Source: Corynebacterium bovis DSM 20582 = CIP 54.80 (lineage in GTDB: Bacteria; Actinomycetota; Actinomycetes; Mycobacteriales; Mycobacteriaceae). From it: a stretch of 64,000 nt of DNA. Below the pieces are notes generated by a model, which was not told the DNA's origin, searched no databases, and worked only from the letters and a program-made list of their open reading frames with translations. Where the stretch lies: positions 1,736,001-1,800,000 of the forward strand of contig NZ_CP047187.1 of the NCBI RefSeq assembly GCF_030408615.1, in the 5' to 3' direction. A program made the position numbers and the translations under genes. Of the stretch, positions 7,574 through 16,597 are shown one piece after another (positions within the stretch are counted from its first letter, which is position 1; each line of letters starts with the position of its first letter).

Positions 7574-8956
7574 ATGAGCACCGCCGAGACCACCCCCGCC
7601 ACGCGCGACGACCTGCTGCGCGCCCTCACCGACGCCCTCTCCCCGGGTGCCGTCGTCACCGACCCGGACATCGTCGAGGGCTACCGTCGTGACCGCACGA
7701 TGGACCCCGGCGCCGGGACCCCGCTCGCGGTCGTCCGGGCCCGGGACGAGGACGACGTCCGCGCGGTCATGCGGTTCGCGACCGCCCACCACGTGCCGGT
7801 CGTCCCCCGCGGGGCCGGGAGCAGCGTCGTCGGCGGGTCGACCGCCGTCGAGGGCGCGGTGACCCTCAGCCTCGAGGCGATGGACGGCATCGCGGTCGAC
7901 GCCGCGGCCATGACCGTCACCGCCGGTCCGGGGGCCGTCACCGGGGCGGTGCGCGCGGCCGCGGCGGCGGAGGGCCTGGCCTACCCGCCGGACCCGACCT
8001 CGGCGGACTTCTGCTCCGTCGGCGGCAACGTGGCGACGAACGCCGGGGGCCCGTCCGGCACGGCGTCCGGGTCGACGGCCCGGCACGTCGTCGCCCTGCG
8101 CGTCGTCCTCGCCGACGGCACGGTCCTCGTCCTCGGCGGCCCGTCCCGGAAGGCGTCCGCCGGGGTGCCGCTGCTGGACCTGTTCATCGGCTCGGAGGGC
8201 ACGCTCGGGGTCGTCACCGAGGTCACGCTCCGCCTGCTCCCCGCGCCCGCGCCGCAGCACACCGTCGCGGCGTTCTTCACCGACGTCGACGACGCGGCGG
8301 CGGCCGCCGCGGACATCGCGCACCGGCTCCTGCCGTCCGACCTCGTCATCCTCGACCGGACCGCGCTCGAGGTCGCCGAGCAGGCCGTCCCGATGGGGCT
8401 GGAGGAGTCGACGCAGGCCGTCCTCTACGCCGCGTCGGAGGAGTCCGGGGCGGCGCTCATGGCGCGGATCTGCGGGGACCACGGTGCAGCCGACGTCTTC
8501 ACCACCGACGACGCCCGGCAGGCCGAGGCGGTGAGCCGCCCCCGGTCGGCCATGTACGAGGCCCTCGAGGGCCGGTACGCGATGATCGTGGAGGACGTCG
8601 TCGTCCCCCTCCCCGCCGTCGGTGCGTACCTGGGCACCGTCCGCCGCGTCGCCGCCGACGCCGGCCAGCAGGTCCTCACCTACGCCTACGCCGCCGAGGG
8701 CGTGGTCCACCCGGTCATCCCGTTCGACCCGACGGACGGGGCGTCGGCCGGGCGCGCGGCCGGGGTCGCCGCGACGCTGCGCGCGGAGGCCGCCGCCCTC
8801 GGTGGCGCGGTCGCCGGCGAGTACGGGGTCGGCGCGGACAAGCGGGACGCCGTCGCGGACCTGGTCGGCCCGGCGGTGGCGGAGGTCCAGCGCCGCGTGA
8901 AGGCCGCGCTCGACCCGGACGGGCTGCTCAACCCGCGGGTGCTCGTCGGGGACTAG
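7574..8956 (+). CDS. FAD-binding oxidoreductase, GlcD / D-lactate dehydrogenase type
   Basis: A 460-residue member of the FAD_binding_4 plus FAD-oxidase_C family. The PCMH FAD fold shows RGAGSSVVGGS (about 78), SVGGNVATNAGG (about 153) and GSEGTLGVVTEVTLRL (about 210). The C-terminal cap has GEYGVGADKRD where the family usually has GEHGVGxxKR, so the conserved His is a Tyr here. Such enzymes oxidise 2-hydroxy acids (glycolate, D-lactate, D-2-hydroxyglutarate) and pass electrons to acceptors. GGAG lies before the ATG. The 193-bp gap from the monooxygenase holds short CGCACC/CCGTACG repeats but no gene. It probably handles a hydroxy-acid product of the same pathway. Confidence 0.85.
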   Translation: MSTAETTPATRDDLLRALTDALSPGAVVTDPDIVEGYRRDRTMDPGAGTPLAVVRARDEDDVRAVMRFATAHHVPVVPRGAGSSVVGGSTAVEGAVTLSLEAMDGIAVDAAAMTVTAGPGAVTGAVRAAAAAEGLAYPPDPTSADFCSVGGNVATNAGGPSGTASGSTARHVVALRVVLADGTVLVLGGPSRKASAGVPLLDLFIGSEGTLGVVTEVTLRLLPAPAPQHTVAAFFTDVDDAAAAAADIAHRLLPSDLVILDRTALEVAEQAVPMGLEESTQAVLYAASEESGAALMARICGDHGAADVFTTDDARQAEAVSRPRSAMYEALEGRYAMIVEDVVVPLPAVGAYLGTVRRVAADAGQQVLTYAYAAEGVVHPVIPFDPTDGASAGRAAGVAATLRAEAAALGGAVAGEYGVGADKRDAVADLVGPAVAEVQRRVKAALDPDGLLNPRVLVGD

Positions 8957-8960
8957 GGCC

Positions 8961-9058
8961 GCGCCGCCGGCTCACCGGGCACCGGACCGCGCCGCCCGCT
9001 CGCGCCGGCCCGCCGGTTCAGGCCGCCGGCCGCCCGCGCCGCCGGCTCACCGGGCACC
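8961..9058. repeat. 23-bp direct repeat spanning the regulator's stop codon
   Basis: The 23-bp sequence at 9036-9058 covers the last codons and the stop (TCA on this strand, 9047-9049) of the leftward Lrp-type gene; an identical copy at 8961-8983 lies 75 bp further downstream and again contains TCA. Confidence 0.9.
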
Positions 9059-9949
9059 ACGTTTGAGCACGCGGCCCATGGGGACGACCTCCTGGGCGGT
9101 GACGCCGTACCCGGAGAGGTGTCCGTCGACAAACTCGACGAGCTCCCGCAGCCCCGGGGCGACGACGTTGACGGCGAGGGTGAACCTCCCCGACGTCGCG
9201 GCGACGAACCGGCAGAAGGGGTGCCGGCTGAGGTCCGCGGCGAGCTCCCGGATGCGGCCGGGGGCGACGGTGACCCACACCATCGCGTCGACGCTGAGTC
9301 CCTGCAGCTCCGGGGCGATCTCCGCCTCGTGGTAGAGCACCCCCGTGTCCACGAGCCGCCGGATGCGGCGGGTGACGGTCGTGGCGTCGACCCCGGCCGC
9401 CGCCGCGACGGTCCGGTGCGGCCGCCGCCCGTCGGCGCGGAGTTCGCGGATGACGGCCCGGTCGACGTCGTCGAGGCGGTGCGCCGGCCACTCCACGGCC
9501 TCCGCCCCGCTGACCGTCCACACCTGGAGCAGCTGCAGTGCCTCGACGCGGTGCGTCCGCCGGTCGTCGGCGATGCCCCCGAGGACCGGGTCGTCGTGGT
9601 GCGGCGCCGAGACGAGACCGCAGACGAGCTCGTCGCGCGCCACGGACGTCCGCACCCAGCGGGTGCGCGGCTGCCGGGCGAGGACGACGCCGAGCTGGCT
9701 GACGTACGTCGTGTCGCTCCACGCGCGGATGAGCCAGGACACCCGCCCCTCGAACCCCGGCAGGGTCCGCGCGACGACCCGCACGAGGCCCCGGTCGGTG
9801 AGCCGGCGGTAGCGCCGGGCGGCCGTGCGTTCGCTGACGCCGATCCGGCCGGCGAGGGTGGCGACGCTCGCGAGCGGGTCGCGTTCGAGTTCCCGGGCCA
9901 GGGCGCGGTCCGTCGCGTCGACGCCCGCCCCGCCTGTGTCTGTGGTCAT
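9047..9949 (-). CDS. Lrp/AsnC-family regulator with two HTH domains
   Basis: A 300-residue protein, about twice the size of a typical Lrp. Residues about 12-60 form one AsnC-type HTH (LAGRIGVSERTAARRYRRL) followed by an effector-like region. A second HTH at about 165-215 (VAAAAGVDATTVTRRIRRL) is followed by a C-terminal RAM-like ligand domain. Tandem arrangements of this kind occur in actinobacteria; ligands are usually amino acids or small acids. GAGGAGGAGCG precedes the ATG at 9949. It is divergent from the pirin gene with a 34-bp tandem array between them and converges on the FAD oxidase; it may control either neighbour. The stop lies in a direct repeat. Confidence 0.85.
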   Translation of the reverse strand: MTTDTGGAGVDATDRALARELERDPLASVATLAGRIGVSERTAARRYRRLTDRGLVRVVARTLPGFEGRVSWLIRAWSDTTYVSQLGVVLARQPRTRWVRTSVARDELVCGLVSAPHHDDPVLGGIADDRRTHRVEALQLLQVWTVSGAEAVEWPAHRLDDVDRAVIRELRADGRRPHRTVAAAAGVDATTVTRRIRRLVDTGVLYHEAEIAPELQGLSVDAMVWVTVAPGRIRELAADLSRHPFCRFVAATSGRFTLAVNVVAPGLRELVEFVDGHLSGYGVTAQEVVPMGRVLKRGAR

Positions 9950-9992
9950 CGCTCCTCCTCGGCGGGGTGGCCCGGCCCGGGTGCCGGGGTGC

Positions 9993-10094
9993 CCCGGGTG
10001 GTCCCGGCGGTGTGTTCCCGGGGTGACCCGGGTGGCCCCGACGGTGCGTTCCCGGGGTGGCCCGGGTGGTCCCGGCGGTGTGTTCCCAGGCGTC
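9993..10094. repeat. 34-bp tandem array (three copies) between divergent genes
   Basis: Units 9993-10026, 10027-10060 and 10061-10094 share the core CCCGGGTGGYCCCGRCGGTG; the last diverges at its end. The array fills most of the region between the Lrp-type gene and the pirin gene. Confidence 0.9.
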
Positions 10095-10133
10095 ACGCTA
10101 CCACCCGGGTACGCCCGGAAGGCCCCACCGGCG

Positions 10134-10139
10134 TAGGGT
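10134..10139 (+). promoter_or_regulatory. -10 box TAGGGT, leaderless start of pirin gene
   Basis: TAGGGT ends 7 nt before ATG 10147, so transcription would start at or next to the start codon. Confidence 0.6.
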
Positions 10140-10146
10140 AGGTGAC

Positions 10147-11004
10147 ATGTCATCTACTCTCACGCCGCACGCGCTCGTGATCCGGTCCGCCGACCGCCAC
10201 ATCTGGCCCGGGGCGGAGGTCCGCTCCCGGCAGTCCTTCGCCGCGACCGGCAACTCCGACTTCATCGGCAACGCCTTCGGCCTGCTCCTCGTCCACAACG
10301 ACGACGTCGTCGCCCCCGGCGAGGGCTTCGACATGCACCAGCACCGGGACGTCGAGATCGTCTCCTGGATCATCGACGGCCGCGTCCGCCACCGCGACTC
10401 CGACGGCCGCGACCTCCTGCTCACCCCGGGGATGTCCCAGCACGTCAGCGCCGGGTCCGGGGTGCGGCACTCCGAGGTCAACGCCAACGGGTTCACCAGC
10501 GGCCGGTCGCTCCGGGTGATCCAGGTGTGGCTCCCGCCGGACCGGACGGGCACCACGCCCCGCCACGCCGAGGCGGACTTCTCCGCCGCCCTCGCCGCCG
10601 GCGGGTTCGTCACCGTCGCCGTCGGCCCGGACCGGGAGGGGGACGACGACGCCCGCCTCCGCGACGACACCGCCTCCCCCACGGCACCGAACCCGCTGCG
10701 CACCGGCACGACCGGGGCGGTGTTCCGCGTCGCGCACATGACACCGGGCGAGACCCTCACCGCGACCGACGGGGAGGCACCGTACGTCCACGTGTTCGTC
10801 GCCACCGGGGAGGTCACGGTCGGCGGCCCCGCATCCGAGCAGCTCACCGGCGATTCCGGATCCGGTGCGGGGACCACGCTCTCGGAGGGCGACGCCGTCC
10901 GACTCACCGGCGCGGGAGCCCTCACGCTCACCGCGTCCGCCCCGTCCGAGGTGCTCGTCTGGGAGATGGACCGCCGCGCGGACGAACCGGCCCCCGCCGC
11001 CTGA
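10147..11004 (+). CDS. Pirin-family protein
   Basis: A 285-residue bicupin. The N-terminal cupin has the pirin metal site: H64 and H66 in DMHQHRDVEIVSW, then H108 and E110 in GSGVRHSEV. These match the four iron ligands of human pirin and E. coli YhaK-type proteins, some of which have quercetinase or redox-sensor activity. The C-terminal cupin lacks such ligands, as is usual. The 2-residue-spaced His pair and the length fit the family. The start follows a -10 box by 7 nt and lacks a clear ribosome site, so it is probably leaderless. It is divergent from the double-HTH regulator, which may control it. Confidence 0.9.
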   Translation: MSSTLTPHALVIRSADRHIWPGAEVRSRQSFAATGNSDFIGNAFGLLLVHNDDVVAPGEGFDMHQHRDVEIVSWIIDGRVRHRDSDGRDLLLTPGMSQHVSAGSGVRHSEVNANGFTSGRSLRVIQVWLPPDRTGTTPRHAEADFSAALAAGGFVTVAVGPDREGDDDARLRDDTASPTAPNPLRTGTTGAVFRVAHMTPGETLTATDGEAPYVHVFVATGEVTVGGPASEQLTGDSGSGAGTTLSEGDAVRLTGAGALTLTASAPSEVLVWEMDRRADEPAPAA

Positions 11005-11030
11005 CCGCGCCGCGCGCCACCGGTGCCCGC

Positions 11031-11121
11031 CACCGGCAGCGCCGGGGCAAAAACCGGGCGCCGTCACCGTCCCGCCCTCCCTCTCATGGCAGTCACTGGC
11101 AGCGCCGGGTCAAAAATCGGG
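11031..11121. repeat. 28-bp imperfect direct repeat in the pirin-csoR spacer
   Basis: 11031-11058 and 11094-11121 differ at 3 of 28 positions. Degenerate AGTCACTG / GGTCGCTGAC motifs recur between 11089 and 11195. No gene is visible in this 234-bp gap. Confidence 0.75.
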
Positions 11122-11134
11122 TGTTTTCTGACCC
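11107..11134. terminator. Possible bidirectional terminator hairpin
   Basis: GGGTCA (11107-11112) pairs with TGACCC (11129-11134), with AAAA/TTTT extending the stem around one bulged base. It lies between the convergent ends of pirin and csoR. There is no U tract after the stem, so termination is inferred from position. Confidence 0.35.
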
Positions 11135-11238
11135 CCAACTGCCAGTCACTGACATCTGGCGGCGGCGCATGACCCGGGACTGCCGGTCGCTGACACATGA
11201 CGGTCACGGCGCACCACGCCGTGACCCCGGAACGCCGG

Positions 11239-11631
11239 TCAGCGCACGAGGCGCGCGATGGCGGCGGACGCCTCCGCGAGCTTCGCCTCGGCCTCCTCAC
11301 CGCCCGCCTTCGCGGCGTTGACCACGCAGTGCTGCATGTGATCGTCGATTAGCGCGAGCGCCACCCCCTTGAGCGCCGACTGCAGGGCCGCGACCTGCGT
11401 CAACACGTCGATGCAGTACTGGTCCTCCTCGACCATCCGGTGGATGCCGCGGACCTGCCCCTCGATCCGGCGGAGCCGCGCGAGGTAGCGCTTCTTGTCC
11501 CCGGTGTACCCGTAGCCCTGCGGCCCGTCGGCGTCGCAGCCGGCGCAGTCGGCCGAGCCACCCGTCGTCTGCGGTTCCGCGTCCGCCGGGGGCGTCGTGT
11601 CCCCGGGTTCCTACTGTTGCTGCTGTGTCAC
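11239..11631 (-). pseudogene. csoR: csoR, copper-sensing repressor, with in-frame TAG at codon 7
   Basis: The minus strand has AGGAGG (11639-11644), 7 nt, GTG (11631), then five codons (Thr and four Gln) and TAG (11611-11613). After the TAG the same frame runs open to 11239 and encodes a complete CsoR: KRYLARLRRIEGQVRG, then the copper ligands Cys (DQYCIDVL), His and Cys (DDHMQHCVV). No ATG, GTG or TTG occurs in frame between the TAG and the Met at 11436, so re-initiation would lose helix 1. The run of Gln codons before the TAG suggests a CAG-to-TAG change. Alternatives are a sequencing error or stop readthrough. It lies 120 bp downstream of copA on the same strand, the normal csoR context. 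Confidence 0.8.
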
Positions 11632-11751
11632 CAGCGGCCCTCCTCGTCGTCGTCCGTCGATCGCGTCCCCGCTGCCGTGCCCGCACACGGTACCGCGCAC
11701 CCACGCCGCGCCGCTGGCCCGCACCACCGGACCCGGGCCGCGCGCCCCGGG

Positions 11752-13959
<2,208 letters not shown>

Positions 13960-13966
13960 GCGGCCG

Positions 13967-13972
13967 ACTGTA
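13967..13972 (-). promoter_or_regulatory. -10 box TACAGT of copA (leaderless)
   Basis: TACAGT on the minus strand ends 7 nt before the copA ATG at 13959 and overlaps the edge of the CsoR-type operator. Confidence 0.65.
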
Positions 13973-13985
13973 CCCCTAGGGGGTA
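13971..13985. promoter_or_regulatory. CsoR-type copper operator
   Basis: TACCCC-TAG-GGGGTA is a perfect palindrome of the G-tract type known for CsoR sites and overlaps the copA -10 box. Binding here would block transcription until Cu(I) releases CsoR. Confidence 0.8.
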
Positions 13986-14004
13986 TATGAACCGCAAGGT
14001 CCGC

Positions 14005-14088
14005 GGGCCGACCCGGTGGCCGCGCGGGCCGACCCGGTGGCCGCGCGGAAGGGTCCGGTGACCGCGCGGAAGAGTCCGGCGACCGCGG
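14005..14088. repeat. 21-bp tandem array, four copies, upstream of copA
   Basis: Units 14005-14025, 14026-14046, 14047-14067 and 14068-14088; the first two are identical, the others diverged. The array fills the gap between the copA operator and the end of the beta-lactamase-fold gene. Confidence 0.9.
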
Positions 14089-14107
14089 ATGCCCCGCGGG
14101 AACCGGC

Positions 14108-14812
14108 TCAGTGGCCGCGGGCGATCCACTCCTCGAGGTGCGGGGCCTCGTCACCGATGCGGGTCGACGGCCCGTGCCCGGTGTAGACCTCGGTCCGCCC
14201 GGGGAGCGTGAGCAGGGACTCCCGGATCGACGCGATGATCGTCGGGAAGTCGCTGAACGACCGGCCGGTCGCCCCGGGCCCGCCCTCGAAGAGCGTGTCC
14301 CCGGAGAACAGCACGTCCGCCTCGGGGAGGTACAGGCAGCACGACCCCGGGGAGTGTCCTGGGGTGGAGACGACGCGCAGCGTCGTCCCCGCGACCGTGA
14401 CCTCCTGCCCGTCGGCGAAGTCCTCGTGCGCGACCCCCGGGTGCGTCTCCTCCCACAGCATCTGGTCCCCCGGGTGGACGAGGACGCGGGTGTCGAGCGT
14501 CCGGGCGAGCTCCGGGGCGACGGTGACGTGGTCGTTGTGGGCGTGGGTGCACAGGACGGCGCGGACCTCCCGGCGGCCGACGGCGTCGACGATCGGCCGG
14601 GCGTCGTGCGCGGCGTCGACGATGACGCACTCCGTGTCGTCGCCGACGACCCAGACGTTGTTCTCGACCTCCCACTCCCCGCCGTCGAGGGCGAAGACGC
14701 CGCTCGTGCGGACGCGGTCGATGCGCAGCCCGGTCGCGCTGAGCCCGCCGGTCACCCCGCCGTCGTGCCCGCCGTGCCCGTCGTTCCCGCCGGTCACCCC
14801 GTCGGCGCTCAC
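14108..14812 (-). CDS. MBL-fold metallohydrolase paired with mycothiol-type dehydrogenase
   Basis: A 234-residue metallo-beta-lactamase-fold protein with all ligands of a glyoxalase-II-like site: H90, H92, D94 and H95 in THAHNDH, H153 in TPGHSPGS, D172 in SGDTLF and H213 in YTGHGP. The first 25 residues are Gly/His/Asp-rich. Its GTG overlaps the stop of the upstream dehydrogenase by 4 nt (GTGA), so the two are translated together. The same pairing occurs in M. tuberculosis (Rv2259-Rv2260, from memory), so a thioesterase role on a mycothiol adduct such as S-formylmycothiol is a reasonable but unproven inference. Confidence 0.88.
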   Translation of the reverse strand: MSADGVTGGNDGHGGHDGGVTGGLSATGLRIDRVRTSGVFALDGGEWEVENNVWVVGDDTECVIVDAAHDARPIVDAVGRREVRAVLCTHAHNDHVTVAPELARTLDTRVLVHPGDQMLWEETHPGVAHEDFADGQEVTVAGTTLRVVSTPGHSPGSCCLYLPEADVLFSGDTLFEGGPGATGRSFSDFPTIIASIRESLLTLPGRTEVYTGHGPSTRIGDEAPHLEEWIARGH

Positions 14813-15927
14813 AGCTCCACCACCGACCGCAGGACCTGCCCGGCCTTCATCGTCTCGAAGGCCTCGTTGACCTGGTCGAGGCCGACCCGCTCGTCGACGA
14901 ACCGGTCGAGCGGGAACCGGCCCTGCCGGTAGAGGTCGACGTAGAGCGGGAAGTCCCGCTCCGGGAGGCAGTCGCCGTACCACGAGCTCTTCACCGCCCC
15001 GCCCCGGCTGAAGACGTCCTGGAGCGGCAGCGTGAGCTCCATCTCCGGGGTCGGGACGCCGACGAGCACGACGCGGCCGGCGAGGTCACGGGCGTAGAAC
15101 GCCTGCCGGAACGTCTCCGGCAGCCCGACCGCGTCGACGACGACGTCCGCGCCGTAGCCGTCGGTGAGCTCCCGGATCGCCGTGACGACGGGGTGGTCCT
15201 CACCCTCGGCGTCCGGGTCGCCGTCGAGGTCGGCGGGGTTGACGGTGTGCGTCGCGCCGAAGTCGGCCGCGCGGCGGAGCTTCTCCGCGGAGAGGTCGAC
15301 GCAGATGACCGTCGTCGCCCCGGCGAGCCGGGCCCCCGCGACGGCGGCCATGCCCACCCCACCGGCGCCGATGACGGCGACGGACTCCCCGCGGCGCACC
15401 TGGCCGGTGTTCACCGCGGCGCCGAGCCCGGCCATGACCCCGCAGCCGAGCAGCCCGGCGACGGCCGGGTCGGTGTCCGGGTCGACCTTCGTGCACTGGC
15501 CCTCGTGGACGAGGGTCTTCTCGATGAACGCGCCGATGCCGAGGGCGGGTTCGAGCTCCGTGCCGTCGGTGAGGGTCATCCGCCGGGAGGCGTTGTGGGT
15601 GTCGAAGCAGTACTGGGGCTCGCCGCGGCGGCACGCGCGGCACTCGCCGCACACGGCGCGCCAGTTGAGGACGACGACGTCGCCGACCTCGACGTGGGTC
15701 ACCCGGTCGCCGACGGACTCGACGACGCCCGCCGCCTCGTGGCCGAGGAGGAACGGGAAGTCGTCGGTGATCCCGCCGTCACGGTAGGCGAGGTCGGTGT
15801 GGCACACCCCGCAGGCCCGGACGGTGACGACGACGTCGGTCGGTCCCGGGTCGGGGACGACGACGTCGACGAGTTCGACGTCCGCACCCTTCTCCCGGGC
15901 GATGACACCTCTGACGGTGGACGGCAT
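14809..15927 (-). CDS. mscR: Mycothiol-dependent formaldehyde dehydrogenase / S-nitrosomycothiol reductase
   Basis: A 372-residue zinc alcohol dehydrogenase. The catalytic zinc site is in CGVCHTD and GHEAAG, the structural zinc site is the four-Cys [15 protein letters not shown], and the NAD site is [12 protein letters not shown]. It is the class of S-(hydroxymethyl)mycothiol dehydrogenase (AdhE/FadH/MscR), which oxidises the formaldehyde-mycothiol adduct or reduces S-nitrosomycothiol in actinobacteria. GAGGAGGAGCC precedes the ATG at 15927. The overlap with an MBL-fold hydrolase supports the mycothiol assignment over a general alcohol dehydrogenase. It probably detoxifies formaldehyde and nitrosative stress products in the cytosol. 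Confidence 0.85.
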   Translation of the reverse strand: MPSTVRGVIAREKGADVELVDVVVPDPGPTDVVVTVRACGVCHTDLAYRDGGITDDFPFLLGHEAAGVVESVGDRVTHVEVGDVVVLNWRAVCGECRACRRGEPQYCFDTHNASRRMTLTDGTELEPALGIGAFIEKTLVHEGQCTKVDPDTDPAVAGLLGCGVMAGLGAAVNTGQVRRGESVAVIGAGGVGMAAVAGARLAGATTVICVDLSAEKLRRAADFGATHTVNPADLDGDPDAEGEDHPVVTAIRELTDGYGADVVVDAVGLPETFRQAFYARDLAGRVVLVGVPTPEMELTLPLQDVFSRGGAVKSSWYGDCLPERDFPLYVDLYRQGRFPLDRFVDERVGLDQVNEAFETMKAGQVLRSVVEL

Positions 15928-16124
15928 GGCTCCTCCTCGCGTGCTGTTGTCTCCGGGGTCCGACGGCCACCCCCCTGCGGCGCGGCCCACCGGGCCCCGG
16001 ACGGCCGCTCCCCATGGTGGCACAGTCTGTCGGTGCACGTCAGACGCCGTTTATCGGGACCTGTTTTCAGCTGAGCCGGCGGGGTGCGTCCGCCACCCGG
16101 ACCGGCACCGTCCCCGGGGTCACG

Positions 16125-16130
16125 TATGAT
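16125..16130 (+). promoter_or_regulatory. -10 box TATGAT upstream of the YtxH gene
   Basis: A good TATGAT box, giving a leader of about 100 nt before the ATG at 16237, which has its own AAGGAGG. Confidence 0.45.
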
Positions 16131-16236
16131 GGGCGACGACTCTCCGCGCGCCCCGCGCGCGCACCCCCGGCACCTCACGGTGCGGCCCCCCGCGCGCCGC
16201 CCGTGCCGGACCCCGGACATGAAGGAGGACCGCAGC

Positions 16237-16557
16237 ATGATCCAGCTGGTCGTCGGTGCAGCAGCAGGGTACCTCATGGGAACGAAGGCGGGCCGCCGCC
16301 GCTACGAGCAGATCCGCCGCGGCTACGAGGCCGCCGTGAACTCCCCCGCCACCCGGGCGGCCGTCCGGGCCGGGCGCAAGGCCATCGCCGACCGGCTCGA
16401 CCCCGAGCCGCGGATGCGCGAGGTCCGCGACCTGCGCCGGGACCTCGACGGCACGCAGATCGTCGAACCGGACAGCACGCCCCACGAGCAGGACCGGATC
16501 GAGGGCGGGGACCGCTCCACGGACCGCCGCGGGCGCGGCCGGCGGCGCGACCGCTGA
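16237..16557 (+). CDS. YtxH-like small protein
   Basis: A 106-residue protein beginning with a short hydrophobic stretch ending in AAGYLMGTKAGRRRYEQI, the typical opening of YtxH-family proteins, then a charged helical region and a very basic tail (RRGRGRRRDR). AAGGAGG lies 9-10 nt upstream of the ATG at 16237. Family members are small, often stress-related, membrane-associated proteins without a defined biochemical role. The gene converges on dnaG, and its TGA stop starts a 16-bp direct repeat. Confidence 0.7.
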   Translation: MIQLVVGAAAGYLMGTKAGRRRYEQIRRGYEAAVNSPATRAAVRAGRKAIADRLDPEPRMREVRDLRRDLDGTQIVEPDSTPHEQDRIEGGDRSTDRRGRGRRRDR

Positions 16558-16590
16558 CCCCGCGGCGCGCGGTGTGACCCCGCGGCGCGC
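16555..16590. repeat. 16-bp direct repeat beginning at the YtxH stop codon
   Basis: Identical copies at 16555-16570 and 16575-16590; each starts with TGA, and the first TGA is the stop codon. Confidence 0.9.
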
Positions 16591-16597
16591 CGCGCCG

